From: IOR16 sp963521065
Lineage (GTDB): Bacteria; Bacillota; Clostridia; Peptostreptococcales; Anaerovoracaceae
Assembly (NCBI GenBank): GCA_963521065.1
Contig: CAUQTI010000004.1
Location: forward strand, 1-64,000
Direction: 5' to 3'
DNA: 64,000 bases
Shown in pieces: positions 1-8,866 of the stretch (position 1 is the first letter of the stretch; every line of letters begins with the position of its first letter). The translations under genes were made by a program, and so were the position numbers. The notes under the pieces are model-generated. The model did not search any database and had not been told where the DNA came from. It saw only the letters and a program-made list of their open reading frames with translations.

Positions 1-33
1 GCTTCCAAAGAACCAATCAAGGTTTTTCGAAGC
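1..33 (-). other. imperfect hairpin in the leader of the off-window transcript
   Basis: GCTTC (1-5) pairs with GAAGC (29-33). After a small internal loop, 8-14 pairs with 21-27 (one G-T pair), leaving a six-base loop at 15-20. It lies about 20 bases into the transcript predicted from the promoter at 57-85. It could be part of a regulatory leader, but the rest is outside the window and no riboswitch class is recognisable. Confidence 0.3.
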
Positions 34-56
34 CGTCCGTGCGAGACAGCTTTATC

Positions 57-85
57 ATAATAGCAAGTTATTCCTATACTGTCAA
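57..85 (-). promoter_or_regulatory. strong sigma-A-type promoter reading off the left edge
   Basis: On the minus strand a TTGACA box (85-80) and a TATTAT box (62-57) are separated by exactly 17 bp. Transcription would start near position 50 and leave the window, so it serves a gene lying beyond the left edge. It sits downstream of the ferredoxin gene and points away from it. This is consensus matching only. Confidence 0.6.
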
Positions 86-170
86 TCATTTTTTCATAAT
101 TTATTACTTTTTTTATAAAAGCGAGCAAACTACCGCTTATATACACCATTACACAAAACGAGCCCTTTTC

Positions 171-998
171 TTATTCGAGAAAAAGTGCAGGTTCTGCACG
201 CCTTGTAAATTCCTCTTCTAATTCGTGTTGATGATAAAGATAATTGGCATCGTCGTAATATCTTGCTCCTTCAGGACATTTCTTAATACAAGCTCCACAC
301 TTGATACAAATCCCAATGTATTGTGTTACGTCTTCACTGCTGATGGATCCCATTGGACAGACCTCTGCACAAATTCCACATTGCGTGCATGTATCTTTCG
401 TCTTTGGCTTAACCTTTAAAATGTTGACCGGGGTCCCGCTTCTGTCTCTTGGAGTATAATGCGGGCGGATTGGTTCTTCTCCCCCTACCGAAACCGGCTT
501 CATAGGAAGCTCCGGTAACGAATCTATATACCGGGCTATTTTTTCAGCAAATTGACCGGCAATTTGTAAGTCCCTCTCGTCGGGGCGGTTTGCTGCGAGA
601 ATATAAGAAAAGGAATGTTCTCCGATAAATGCGCCCCCGGCAATTGTATGAAATAGATTTTCTTCCATAAGATTGCGCAGCTCAATCAACGCATCATCAT
701 AGTTTCGATTTCCATATAAAACAATCGGCACTGCCAAAGCATGATTTCCTTCTATACAGTTTGTTAAATATGGCACTAATACGTTCGGGACTCTGCCGGC
801 ATAAACCGGTGTGCCAAATACAACAATGTCATTGGATGAAAAACACAGCTTCTGCTTTCTTTTTCCCGGCAGGGTAAAATCAATTACTGAAATAGGGATC
901 TTTGTTAATTCACTCAGTGTTTCAGCAACATAGGTTACGATTTTTTTTGTTGTACCCGTGGGACTAAAATAAACCGCATAAATGTTTTTGAATTTCAT
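171..998 (-). CDS. EFR1-family ferredoxin (flavodoxin-like domain plus two 4Fe-4S clusters)
   Basis: The N-terminal half begins with a flavodoxin-type phosphate loop (YFSPTGTTKK), followed by the 'VVFGTPVYAGRVPN' segment typical of flavodoxin-like EFR1 proteins. The C-terminal part carries two cluster motifs, CTQCGICAEVCP and CIKCGACIKKCP, as in bacterial 2x[4Fe-4S] ferredoxins. The likely role is cytoplasmic electron transfer; the partner is unknown. An upstream in-frame ATG exists at 1022, but the ATG at 998 has a GAGGAG site about nine bases before it and gives the family's usual N-terminus, so it is preferred. The gene is monocistronic as far as can be seen. Confidence 0.85.
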   Translation of the reverse strand: MKFKNIYAVYFSPTGTTKKIVTYVAETLSELTKIPISVIDFTLPGKRKQKLCFSSNDIVVFGTPVYAGRVPNVLVPYLTNCIEGNHALAVPIVLYGNRNYDDALIELRNLMEENLFHTIAGGAFIGEHSFSYILAANRPDERDLQIAGQFAEKIARYIDSLPELPMKPVSVGGEEPIRPHYTPRDRSGTPVNILKVKPKTKDTCTQCGICAEVCPMGSISSEDVTQYIGICIKCGACIKKCPEGARYYDDANYLYHQHELEEEFTRRAEPALFLE

Positions 999-1061
999 CA
1001 CTTCTTTCTCCTCTTCTTTCATAGGCTGATTCTACATCGAATACGGATTGCTTCTAAATAA

Positions 1062-1727
1062 TTACGCTGTGAACCATTCTCCTATATTATACATTGTTCT
1101 TTGCAGCTCTTCAAAAAAGACTTTCAAATGATACCCTTCAACAGTTGCATGGTGCACAGTAACAGATAGGGGCATGTAGACTTGTCCCTCTTTTTGAAAA
1201 AATCCTCCGGCCTCAAAGCTTGGAAAATAGTAATCTTTTATTCCATGGTTATACAACGAAAAACTGTGGAACGTAAACCACGGTATACAAGATATGATAT
1301 AACTGTTCGGTAAAGGCTTTCCTTTTAATGTAAGAATGCCTTTATTGCTGCCATACTTTTTCACATCTGCACAATAGCTCTCATAAAAGCTTTTAAAGTC
1401 TGCATTGTATTGTGTCCAAAGCAACGAAACGGTTTTATCATCTTCATGAAATTGGGGATATGCGGGTGTCAAAGAATCCCAATAACCCAGAACTCCCTCC
1501 TTTATTCCCACTTTCAATTCTTTCTGTCTTGCAATCGCTCTGGATACTAGATAAACATATACCGGAAAAAACTTATACCCGTTCTCTTTTAACGCTCCTC
1601 TGAGAGCAGTGACGTTCATATCAACATTTATTGTATATGTCGTCGGCGCTATTTGTGTGTAATAATAGAAAGACTGTGCCATAGGCCAGCTTTGCATATT
1701 AATTGGACAAAACGTTACATACTTCAT
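1062..1727 (-). CDS. type A chloramphenicol acetyltransferase-like protein
   Basis: A 221-residue protein, the size of CatA trimer subunits. The N-terminal 'FCPINMQSWPMAQSFYYY' segment and the C-terminal catalytic block HHATVEGYH match the CAT family, whose motif is HHxxxDG(F/Y)H. The catalytic histidine is present, but the usual Asp of that block is Glu here. Family members transfer acetyl from acetyl-CoA to the 3-hydroxyl of chloramphenicol. Many divergent 'CatA-like' chromosomal proteins are not proven resistance enzymes. The ATG at 1727 has GGAGG seven bases upstream; longer in-frame starts up to 1778 lack such a site. It lies divergent from the DUF2974 gene. Confidence 0.8.
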   Translation of the reverse strand: MKYVTFCPINMQSWPMAQSFYYYTQIAPTTYTINVDMNVTALRGALKENGYKFFPVYVYLVSRAIARQKELKVGIKEGVLGYWDSLTPAYPQFHEDDKTVSLLWTQYNADFKSFYESYCADVKKYGSNKGILTLKGKPLPNSYIISCIPWFTFHSFSLYNHGIKDYYFPSFEAGGFFQKEGQVYMPLSVTVHHATVEGYHLKVFFEELQRTMYNIGEWFTA

Positions 1728-2036
1728 CTTGATTTCCTCCATACATTTATGATAAATGCATAAGTAATAAAGATGCAATCAACGCTCTGTTGACATCTGT
1801 TCCTTTTTGCGTTCCACTCCCATCCTTTACGAATAAAAGCATCCTTTGCATGAAAAGATAAAAGAAACACACACTGCAATCAAACATCATACGGTATTAC
1901 AATGAAAAATCTATATACTTATAAAATATGAGCACATTGCCTTTCTTCTATTGCTATATTATAGTAGATAAAAACAGATGCTTCAATATTTAAGTCGAAT
2001 ATTCAAATTATTTTATATTTCTTAAAAGGGGGTTCT
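1728..2036. other. divergent intergenic region, AT-rich
   Basis: This 309-base gap separates two genes transcribed away from each other, so it should hold both promoters. On the minus strand TTGCAT and TATCAT are about 18 bp apart, a weak match. On the plus strand only the AGGGGG ribosome binding site just before 2037 is clear. I see no ORF, RNA or repeat in it. Confidence 0.4.
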
Positions 2037-3143
2037 ATGAAAAACATTATTGATTATGTCGCCGAGTCAAAAGAAACATTCCTATCAAAGCCTTTTAATG
2101 AAGTTGACAGCTTAGTGCTTTCTCAGCTTTCTTACTTATATTTTGATGGAATCGTCCTTGATGAAACTACCTCTGATAATGCAGTTCCTATAAAAACAAT
2201 GAAAAAGCAGGAACAATTTCAACAGATATTTCACAACGTCCGCGATGCGCAGAGCAATAAGAAGCTGTTTAATGCCCTCGCAAAAAGTCCTCGATTTAGA
2301 GACATTCGATTATGTTTTTACCTCAATAAGCTAGATTATAAATCTGAGAAGCAATTTTCTGCCACTACCTTTCTTCTTGATGATCAGACAGCTTACCTCG
2401 CCTATCGAGGGACGGATGCTTCCTTCGTCGGTTGGAAGGAAGATTTTAATATGGCATTTTTAACCCCCGTCCCCTCTCAGGAAGAGGCGGTTCATTATCT
2501 GAATTTCGTTGGAAGCCGACTGGATTGTTCTTTAAAGATAGGCGGTCATTCCAAGGGTGGAAATCTTGCCATTTATTCTGCCGTAAAATGTGATCCTGCC
2601 TTTCAGAAAAGGATTACGCATATTTTCAGCCATGACGGACCCGGCTTTAGGGAAGATGTTTTTTCGCAAAGAGAATACGATGCAGTAAAAGAGCGAATTC
2701 ACAAAACACTGCCAGAATCTGCGTTGGTTGGAATGCTGTTACAAAATATAGATGCTTATACCGTCGTGAAAAGCAGTCGCATTGGAATCCTACAGCACGA
2801 TCCTTTTTCATGGGGTATCAAGGAAAATGACTTTCACTATGTAAAAACAATCGCAGGCAGTGCCGCATTGCTGAACAAGACAATTCATTGCTGGCTGAAT
2901 TCTTTGGACGATGAGAAACGAAGAATGTTTATAGAGTCCTTATATCAAATTGTAAAGGTTACGGAAGCCAAGACATTTTATGATTTAAGCGATAACTGGC
3001 AACAAAAAGCGGTGACCTCACTGGCCGCTATTAAGGATATTGATGATGAGACAAGAACATTTATTCGAGAGACCATTCTTTCTCTTATCCGCCTTACAAT
3101 GCAAAATTTTAAAGAGGAGGTACGTTCTTCCACAGAAGATTGA
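2037..3143 (+). CDS. DUF2974 / Mbeg1-like alpha/beta-hydrolase protein
   Basis: This 368-residue protein carries 'LAYRGTDASFVGWKEDFNM' (a lipase-like oxyanion segment) and the nucleophile elbow GHSKGGNLA around residue 180, the hallmark of DUF2974 lipase-like hydrolases. An 'SHDGPGF' segment supplies the likely acid residue. There is no signal peptide or membrane segment, so it is probably cytoplasmic. The substrate is unknown for the family. An AGGGGG site lies a few bases before the ATG. It converges on the HD-GYP gene with only 13 bases between the two stop codons, and no clear terminator is seen there. Confidence 0.8.
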   Translation: MKNIIDYVAESKETFLSKPFNEVDSLVLSQLSYLYFDGIVLDETTSDNAVPIKTMKKQEQFQQIFHNVRDAQSNKKLFNALAKSPRFRDIRLCFYLNKLDYKSEKQFSATTFLLDDQTAYLAYRGTDASFVGWKEDFNMAFLTPVPSQEEAVHYLNFVGSRLDCSLKIGGHSKGGNLAIYSAVKCDPAFQKRITHIFSHDGPGFREDVFSQREYDAVKERIHKTLPESALVGMLLQNIDAYTVVKSSRIGILQHDPFSWGIKENDFHYVKTIAGSAALLNKTIHCWLNSLDDEKRRMFIESLYQIVKVTEAKTFYDLSDNWQQKAVTSLAAIKDIDDETRTFIRETILSLIRLTMQNFKEEVRSSTED

Positions 3144-3156
3144 ACCTCCCCCACTT

Positions 3157-4419
3157 CTATCTAAAATGAGAACAAAACTGATTATAACGATTCGCGGCGG
3201 CTTCTTGAAATTGTCCGCGAATTTCATTTATGCTTTCAAAATTTTCAATTAAAATATAAACAATTTTTTCATCTAAGGCATGATTCTCTGCCATTCGCTG
3301 CAAAAGCCGAATCGCTTCTTCATCACGCATCCCGATTCGGTACGGACGATCTTCTTTTATTGCAGTAAAAACATCGGCGACAGCCATTACTCTAGAACCC
3401 AAAGGCAGATTATCCCCCTTAATATGGAAGGGATATCCTGTTCCATCTAATCTCTCATGATGGTAGGAGGCCCATTTATTTATTTCACTGAATTGGGGAA
3501 TTCGTTCCAATAAGCGATATGTATAGTAAGTATGCATTCGAATTTCATTAAACTCTGCATCATCAAGCTTCCCATTTTTCTCCAATATATCATTATTGAT
3601 TGCAATTTTTCCGAGGTCATGCAGATATCCTGCAATCAACATCATTTTGCATTCATACGGTGAAAATCCGATTAGTTTTGCCAGCTGCTCTGCGGTTTTC
3701 GCAACACCTGCCGAATGACGTGCGGTAAACTGGCTTCGAAAGTCGATAATTTGTGAAAAAACGTAAGAAAGACTCATGATGTCATCAATCTCCAAAAGAA
3801 GCGTATCAAAGAGACCAAAATCATTAATCAGCTCCATCGGTGCCGTCGCCATCAAGTCAAGCCAAATGTATTCATAGTCTCCAAGCTTTTCCAGAGCGTC
3901 CACCAAGCTTGGCTCGAAAACTGTATTTGACTGCGTTTTAATTTTATTGATAATTTTGGGAACCATAGATATCACATTTTTTTCTGTATATAAAAAAGTA
4001 CAAGCGCGGTCCGCTAAATGAATGATGTGACTTTCAAAGGGAATCGCTTCACCTTGATAACTCTGTCCTTCTCCGGCATTCCACGGCATGTGATGGAATT
4101 TTATCATTCGTGCCGCCTCTTCCAGCGGTTTGAATTCTCCTAAAAGCTTTGCTCCTATAAATGCGTGATTGTTCACCTGCGTTGTCTCTGTTTCAATAAT
4201 TTCTAATCTTTCTTTTTTAGAAAGTGCACCAATGTCATGCACCAAAGCCGCAAGGATAATATTCTTTTGCTGTTCAACAGGGAGGTTCATCTGCTCCGCC
4301 AGCCGAAAAGCAAGGTACGCTACTTGCTGGTGGTGCTTAGAAAGCGTCGGAGACATTAAATCCTGCGCATCTGAAATACACAGCAAGAAATCTTTTAAGT
4401 TAATCTTTATTTTATCCAT
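3157..4419 (-). CDS. tandem HD-domain / HD-GYP phosphodiesterase
   Basis: Two HD-type domains are visible. The N-terminal one contains 'ALVHDIGALS' near residue 65 and a later HH. The C-terminal one has 'YLHDLGKIAI' and the signature HHERLDGTGYP, which defines the HD-GYP class of c-di-GMP phosphodiesterases. No receiver, GAF or PAS domain is fused, so an input must come from elsewhere or from the N-terminal HD domain. The protein is soluble, 420 residues. The start has a GAGG about nine bases upstream. With the EIIC-EAL protein at 50.5-52.7 kb, it is one of two putative c-di-GMP-degrading enzymes in the window. Confidence 0.85.
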   Translation of the reverse strand: MDKIKINLKDFLLCISDAQDLMSPTLSKHHQQVAYLAFRLAEQMNLPVEQQKNIILAALVHDIGALSKKERLEIIETETTQVNNHAFIGAKLLGEFKPLEEAARMIKFHHMPWNAGEGQSYQGEAIPFESHIIHLADRACTFLYTEKNVISMVPKIINKIKTQSNTVFEPSLVDALEKLGDYEYIWLDLMATAPMELINDFGLFDTLLLEIDDIMSLSYVFSQIIDFRSQFTARHSAGVAKTAEQLAKLIGFSPYECKMMLIAGYLHDLGKIAINNDILEKNGKLDDAEFNEIRMHTYYTYRLLERIPQFSEINKWASYHHERLDGTGYPFHIKGDNLPLGSRVMAVADVFTAIKEDRPYRIGMRDEEAIRLLQRMAENHALDEKIVYILIENFESINEIRGQFQEAAANRYNQFCSHFR

Positions 4420-4658
4420 CTGCTAAGACCTCATCATTTTCATTACTTGTCATATTTGTACGAATTTTATCATTTTCAAGCTTTTATATTTTACACCTAT
4501 ATTATACCATTTCAAAGGAAAATTTCCTATTAAAAAATCCTTTCGTTTTATGTGAAACAAAATAAAACACGAGACATGCCGCTCTCTTCTTATCTTGCAC
4601 CGATTGTTTTTCTAACCCTTTAAAAGAATCGTATCAATGTATAGAAAAAGACACGCTT

Positions 4659-5843
4659 CTAATCTTTTATAAACAATTCATAGAAAGGTCTCAGCATCAT
4701 CATATGGCAGAAGATTTCCTCCCCGATTTCTTCACTGCTTTTTATATTTGTTGTTTCAAAAGAATAATAGCCGGTTAAACAACAGGCTGCACTCCCATTT
4801 CCATATTCCTTTAAAAAAGTACAAAAATCTTCTGCTTTTTCTTTGTCAATCTCAAAACAGCGTTCCTCCTGATTGATGCGGTTAAACACGACCCATTTTA
4901 TACCCGATCCTTTCAGTTTAGAAATCTCCCTCGTAATCTTCGGTTGTAATTCATTTATCTTTGATTTGATGTAAATCTGCTCCATGGAATCGTATTGTTC
5001 CGCTAAAAACAACCGTATTATGAAGCCTGATGGAAGGATGGTAAATTGAAGGTTTGAAGAATCAAAATTTCCTTTTTCCCTATGTAATTTTGGTGCAGAG
5101 AACCCCGCGTTTTTTTTCCGTTTTTTATATTGGATGCTGTTCAATGTCACATTTTCATTTTTACTTTTTTCCCCACCCTCTAAAAAACTAAGATCTGTAC
5201 TGCAATACAGACCAAGCTCCTGCATTCTCGGACTGATATAATCGTGGACTTGCAGCATTCTTCCTATATCAATCACGCCTTGCTCAAAAATACCGCTGTA
5301 TACCCCTTTTATTTTCTCTTTTAATTCTTTCTGTACTCTTTTTAGCTCTTTTATTTCCTCTTCTAAACTTTCATAGCATTGAATCACCTCTTCTGTGACT
5401 TTTGTGGAGTGTAAAGCACAGTATCTGAAAAAATGTTCAATTTCCTCTACTTTTTCTCTTCCAATCTCTTCAATGTTATCAAATTCAATATTTTTATAAA
5501 AGCCTCCTGCCGTAAAATTAGAAGACCCATATATCAATTTGTCGATATCCCCGCGCAGCAAATATACTTTCGCGTGATACATGCGATGAAAAAAAATACT
5601 TATCTGTGCTAATTTTGAAGCTTCTTTCAATAATTCATGTGGGTTATCCTGTGAAAATTCATCGGATAAATACAAAATCACATTTTCTTTTTTCAGGCAA
5701 TTTTTCTCTACGAGTTTTTTTAAAATTCGCAGCCCTTCTCTTGAAAAAAAAGCGGTTCCAATCTGTAAGTGCCTTACATTATTTACTGCAAGCAATTCTT
5801 CTTCCAAGTAAGATCTGCCTGCATCTTCATTCCAATAATACAT
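4659..5843 (-). CDS. stand-alone phospholipase-D-like (HKD) domain protein
   Basis: Residues 1-125 resemble the PLDc domain found at the N-terminus of some SNF2/DEAD helicases. They carry one HxK motif (YHAKVYLL) followed by 'YGSSNFTAGGF', the usual GSxN element. Residues 150-190 form a charged coiled-coil-like stretch, and the rest is unrecognised. There is no helicase domain and no helicase gene next door, so the partner of such domains is missing. One HKD motif per chain implies dimerisation to make an active site. The ATG at 5843 is chosen because GGGAGG lies four bases before it; an upstream in-frame ATG at 5912 lacks this. Nuclease function is inference. Confidence 0.6.
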   Translation of the reverse strand: MYYWNEDAGRSYLEEELLAVNNVRHLQIGTAFFSREGLRILKKLVEKNCLKKENVILYLSDEFSQDNPHELLKEASKLAQISIFFHRMYHAKVYLLRGDIDKLIYGSSNFTAGGFYKNIEFDNIEEIGREKVEEIEHFFRYCALHSTKVTEEVIQCYESLEEEIKELKRVQKELKEKIKGVYSGIFEQGVIDIGRMLQVHDYISPRMQELGLYCSTDLSFLEGGEKSKNENVTLNSIQYKKRKKNAGFSAPKLHREKGNFDSSNLQFTILPSGFIIRLFLAEQYDSMEQIYIKSKINELQPKITREISKLKGSGIKWVVFNRINQEERCFEIDKEKAEDFCTFLKEYGNGSAACCLTGYYSFETTNIKSSEEIGEEIFCHMMMLRPFYELFIKD

Positions 5844-6019
5844 CTTCCCTCCCAATTCTGTGCTTCTATTTAAAAACATATTCTGCACGCGCATTTTCGA
5901 AATCAGATTCATTATTCTAATTTTATTTGCGAAAAAAAGAATTATTACCGGTAAGCTAGAAAGGAAAGCACCGCAATTTATGCAATACTTTCCTTTTTAA
6001 GAAGCAACTCCCTTAATAG

Positions 6020-6050
6020 AAAAACTGAGAGTAACATGAACTACTCTCAG
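6020..6050 (-). terminator. intrinsic terminator of the nik/opp-type operon
   Basis: Nine-base arms CTGAGAGTA (6025-6033) and TACTCTCAG (6042-6050) enclose an eight-base loop. On the minus strand the stem is followed by TTTTT. It lies about 150 bases past the stop of the substrate-binding lipoprotein and should end that operon. Confidence 0.8.
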
Positions 6051-6200
6051 CCTTCCTGCTTTATTAAATTTTAATTGAATCATCTCCAGATTTTACAGAA
6101 AACCCTTCATAGAGTTCAACTTATGAGATTACCTAAAAAAGCCTCTAAACGCATGTCTTTCTCCATAATCCTGTGTGTTCTGTTTTTCTATAAATGCCTC

Positions 6201-7790
6201 CTATTTGATTTGAATCTTTTCCCACTTTAAAAGCTCATAAGAAGTAGGCGCCAGTTCCAAATTACCGAGGCGGTCGTTGTACACATAAAGATTCTGCGGG
6301 TAATAGAGAGGAACACACATCGCCTCATCATACATGCGCTTGAAAATTTTATCGTAAAGCTGCTGTCTCTGCGCTTCTTCTGTAGACGCCAGCACCTCTT
6401 CCAGCAACGCATTTAATTCTGCATCGTTCCAGGCTACAGACTTTCCATCTTTCGGCGGATAATAGAGGGAAGATAAAAATCCATTAGGATTCCACGAATC
6501 GGCATAGGTTCGATACATAATCAGGTCAAAGTCCCTTGTCGTCCAGATAGAATCATAGTACGCATTTGTCTCCTGAAGTTTCAAATTAATCTCAATTCCT
6601 ACTTTTTTCAGCTCGGATGCAATATATTCGCAAACAGGCTTCCAGTCTGGGAATTCCTCACTTTGAAAAACTAGATTTAAACGCAAAGAGGCTCCATCTT
6701 TTTCTAATATTCCGTCCCCGTCAGAATCCGCATATCCGGCTTCCTTTAAAAGCTTTTGGGCTTTTTCCGTAGAAAATTCATACCCAAGGTTGTTTTCTGC
6801 CGTTACATATGGATTTTTTTCGGAGAACAATCCCTTGGCTGCCTCTGCATGTCCATCCAAAAGATTTGTTACAATACTGTCTTTATCGATAGCGTAGTTA
6901 ATCGCTTTTCGCACGTTAATATCCTGGAGAATTGGATTTTCATAATTCATCATAAAATGATACGTTGCCGTCCCATCTGCTTCCAAGACCGACAATTTGT
7001 CTGCCTTTTCAATTGCCGAAATGTTTTCAGAAGAAACAGGTGCCGCCAGGAAATCTACCTCTCCGCTTTCCATTGCCATTAAGCGAGCCTGCGGATCTGT
7101 AATTAACTTTACAACAATTTTCTCAATTTGTGCCTTCTCTCCATTGTAATGTGGATTGGCTACCAGAATACTTTCATTTTTATCATAGCTTTCAACCATC
7201 CATCTGCCTGTCCCGATTGGCTTCGTAAATTCTCCTTTATCATCTACAGAATTTGGGCTCATCATACGCAGAGGGCGAGGATAGCTCAGCTCGGTCAGAT
7301 AGGGATAATAACTCTTGCTAAAGGTCATCTTTACCTCATAGTCATTTATTTTCTCCGCCTTTACCAAATTATTGACCACATCCAGCGTTGCCGTTGAAGA
7401 AGCACCATTCCATCTGTCAACATTAAATAAAACCGCATCTGCATTAAAATCACTTCCGTCGGAAAACTTTACACCCTTTTGCAGATAGAAAGTATATTCC
7501 TTCCCGTCTGCGCTAATCTTCCAGTCTTCTGCCAGCCCTGGCTGAATTTTTCCATTCTCGCCAAAGACAACTAACGGTTCATAAATAAGCTCCTGATGAA
7601 GAATATCTCCTGCCCCATACAGAGCATCCAGCATTCCTATTTCACGAAGATCCGCCACACCTACCACAACCGTTTTAGAATCCTTATTTTCTTGATTTTC
7701 TGAAGAATTTCCGCATCCGGTAATTCCGAAAATCAAAAGCAGCACCAGCAACAGAGATACCGCTTTTTTAACACTGTTATTGCGACACAT
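6201..7790 (-). CDS. NikA/OppA-type (family 5) substrate-binding lipoprotein
   Basis: This is a 529-residue precursor with a lipoprotein signal (hydrophobic 'AVSLLLVLLLIFGITGC', Cys26). The SBP_bac_5 fold is clear: 'GLAEDWKISADGKEYTF', 'KPIGTGRWMVESYD', 'NVRKAINYAIDKDSIV'. The 'PIGTG' and 'FDLIMYRTYADSWNPNGFLSSL' segments resemble the nickel/metallophore branch (NikA/CntA) more than peptide binders. The ATG at 7790 has GGAGGG upstream; longer in-frame reading leads into the preceding ATPase gene and is rejected. It is the last gene of the riboswitch-controlled operon, 80 bases after the ATPase. Metal or metal-chelate as ligand is inference from the riboswitch and the subgroup. Confidence 0.85.
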   Translation of the reverse strand: MCRNNSVKKAVSLLLVLLLIFGITGCGNSSENQENKDSKTVVVGVADLREIGMLDALYGAGDILHQELIYEPLVVFGENGKIQPGLAEDWKISADGKEYTFYLQKGVKFSDGSDFNADAVLFNVDRWNGASSTATLDVVNNLVKAEKINDYEVKMTFSKSYYPYLTELSYPRPLRMMSPNSVDDKGEFTKPIGTGRWMVESYDKNESILVANPHYNGEKAQIEKIVVKLITDPQARLMAMESGEVDFLAAPVSSENISAIEKADKLSVLEADGTATYHFMMNYENPILQDINVRKAINYAIDKDSIVTNLLDGHAEAAKGLFSEKNPYVTAENNLGYEFSTEKAQKLLKEAGYADSDGDGILEKDGASLRLNLVFQSEEFPDWKPVCEYIASELKKVGIEINLKLQETNAYYDSIWTTRDFDLIMYRTYADSWNPNGFLSSLYYPPKDGKSVAWNDAELNALLEEVLASTEEAQRQQLYDKIFKRMYDEAMCVPLYYPQNLYVYNDRLGNLELAPTSYELLKWEKIQIK

Positions 7791-7870
7791 TTTACCCTCC
7801 ACAAACGAATAATAACCACAATGAAATAACGGATAATTTATAAAATACTCCTTAAAGCCTTGCCCCCCTG

Positions 7871-8842
7871 CTACAAGTGAGATTGGTGGCAGGCGACAAA
7901 GTGCCCCTCTTCCAGCGGCTCCAGTTTTGGCGCCTGTTTTGCACAACATGGCTTTCCGTCAGGGCAAGACGCATAGAAAACACATCCCGCCTCATCGAAT
8001 AATGTTTTGCTTGCGTCTTGACGTTTTTTCTCTCGCGTTGCCCGCCTGTTAGGATGGCATATCGGCACAGACTCTAACAAAAGGCGGCTATAAGGATGCA
8101 CCGGCTCCGAAGGCTTTCCCGGAATCAGCGGAAACCACTCTACCAATACCCCCTGGTACATGACCGCCACTTTTTGGCAAGTATAGTACACCGTAGAAAT
8201 ATCATGGGATATAAACAAGCACGTAAGTGACAGCTCCTGAACCAACCCATTTAACATATCCAAAGTTTTTTTTCGGATAGAGAAATCTAGACTTGCCACA
8301 GGTTCATCACAGATAATCAGACGAGGTTGTACAATTAAAGCTCTGGCGATATTTGCTCTCTGCCTTTGCCCCCCGCTTAATTTTTCTGGGTACCGGAAAG
8401 CAAAAGAAGCATCTAGCCCAACCCGCTCCAAAATAGAAGTAACCCGGCTCTCCATTTCACTTTTCGATAATTTTTCAAAATTTTCAAGGGCATGGCGCAA
8501 GCTTTTGCCGATGGTATGATACGGGTTAAAAATGGATTGACTGCTCTGAAAAATAATCTGCACATCTTTTCTCACCTTTTGCATTGCTGCAAAGGAAAAG
8601 CTTTGAATGTTTTTCCCTCCATATAGCACTTCTCCCTGTGTGGGTTCCAGAAGGCCAGCTGCAATTTTTGCTAATGTTGTCTTCCCACAGCCGCTTTCGC
8701 CGATCAGCCCTATACTTTCACCTTGGCGTATCGTCAGACTTACATTTTTCAGGACAGGAAAGGAAGAGTCCGCTCCGCCTTTAAAGCGTTCTAAGGAGCC
8801 ATAATCCTTTGAAATATTTTTAAGTTCAATCAATGGAAGCAT
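7871..8842 (-). CDS. NikE/OppF-type ABC transporter ATP-binding protein
   Basis: Walker A GESGCGKTT lies near residue 55, the signature LSGGQRQR near 160 and Walker B 'LIICDEPVASLD' after it. The C-terminal extension with several cysteines (CVFYASCPDGKPCC) is the oligo/HPY tail typical of Opp/Dpp/Nik ATPases. It should pair with the ATPase encoded just upstream to energise import through the NikB/NikC-like permeases. The ATG has GAGGAG eight bases upstream. An internal insertion (GGADSSFPVLKN) near the N-terminus is usual for this branch. Confidence 0.88.
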   Translation of the reverse strand: MLPLIELKNISKDYGSLERFKGGADSSFPVLKNVSLTIRQGESIGLIGESGCGKTTLAKIAAGLLEPTQGEVLYGGKNIQSFSFAAMQKVRKDVQIIFQSSQSIFNPYHTIGKSLRHALENFEKLSKSEMESRVTSILERVGLDASFAFRYPEKLSGGQRQRANIARALIVQPRLIICDEPVASLDFSIRKKTLDMLNGLVQELSLTCLFISHDISTVYYTCQKVAVMYQGVLVEWFPLIPGKPSEPVHPYSRLLLESVPICHPNRRATREKKRQDASKTLFDEAGCVFYASCPDGKPCCAKQAPKLEPLEEGHFVACHQSHL

Positions 8843-8866
8843 GATTTGTTCTCCTCTTTCATTTCA

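Noticed and set aside
225..419. 64-codon plus-strand ORF opposite the ferredoxin cluster region
   Set aside because: Antisense shadow of the 4Fe-4S motifs; no start signal.
5960..5996. inverted repeat AAAGGAAAG/CTTTCCTTT near the PLD gene
   Set aside because: It forms a stem with a 19-base loop and T-run on the plus strand, but no plus-strand gene lies upstream; probably chance or part of a promoter region.
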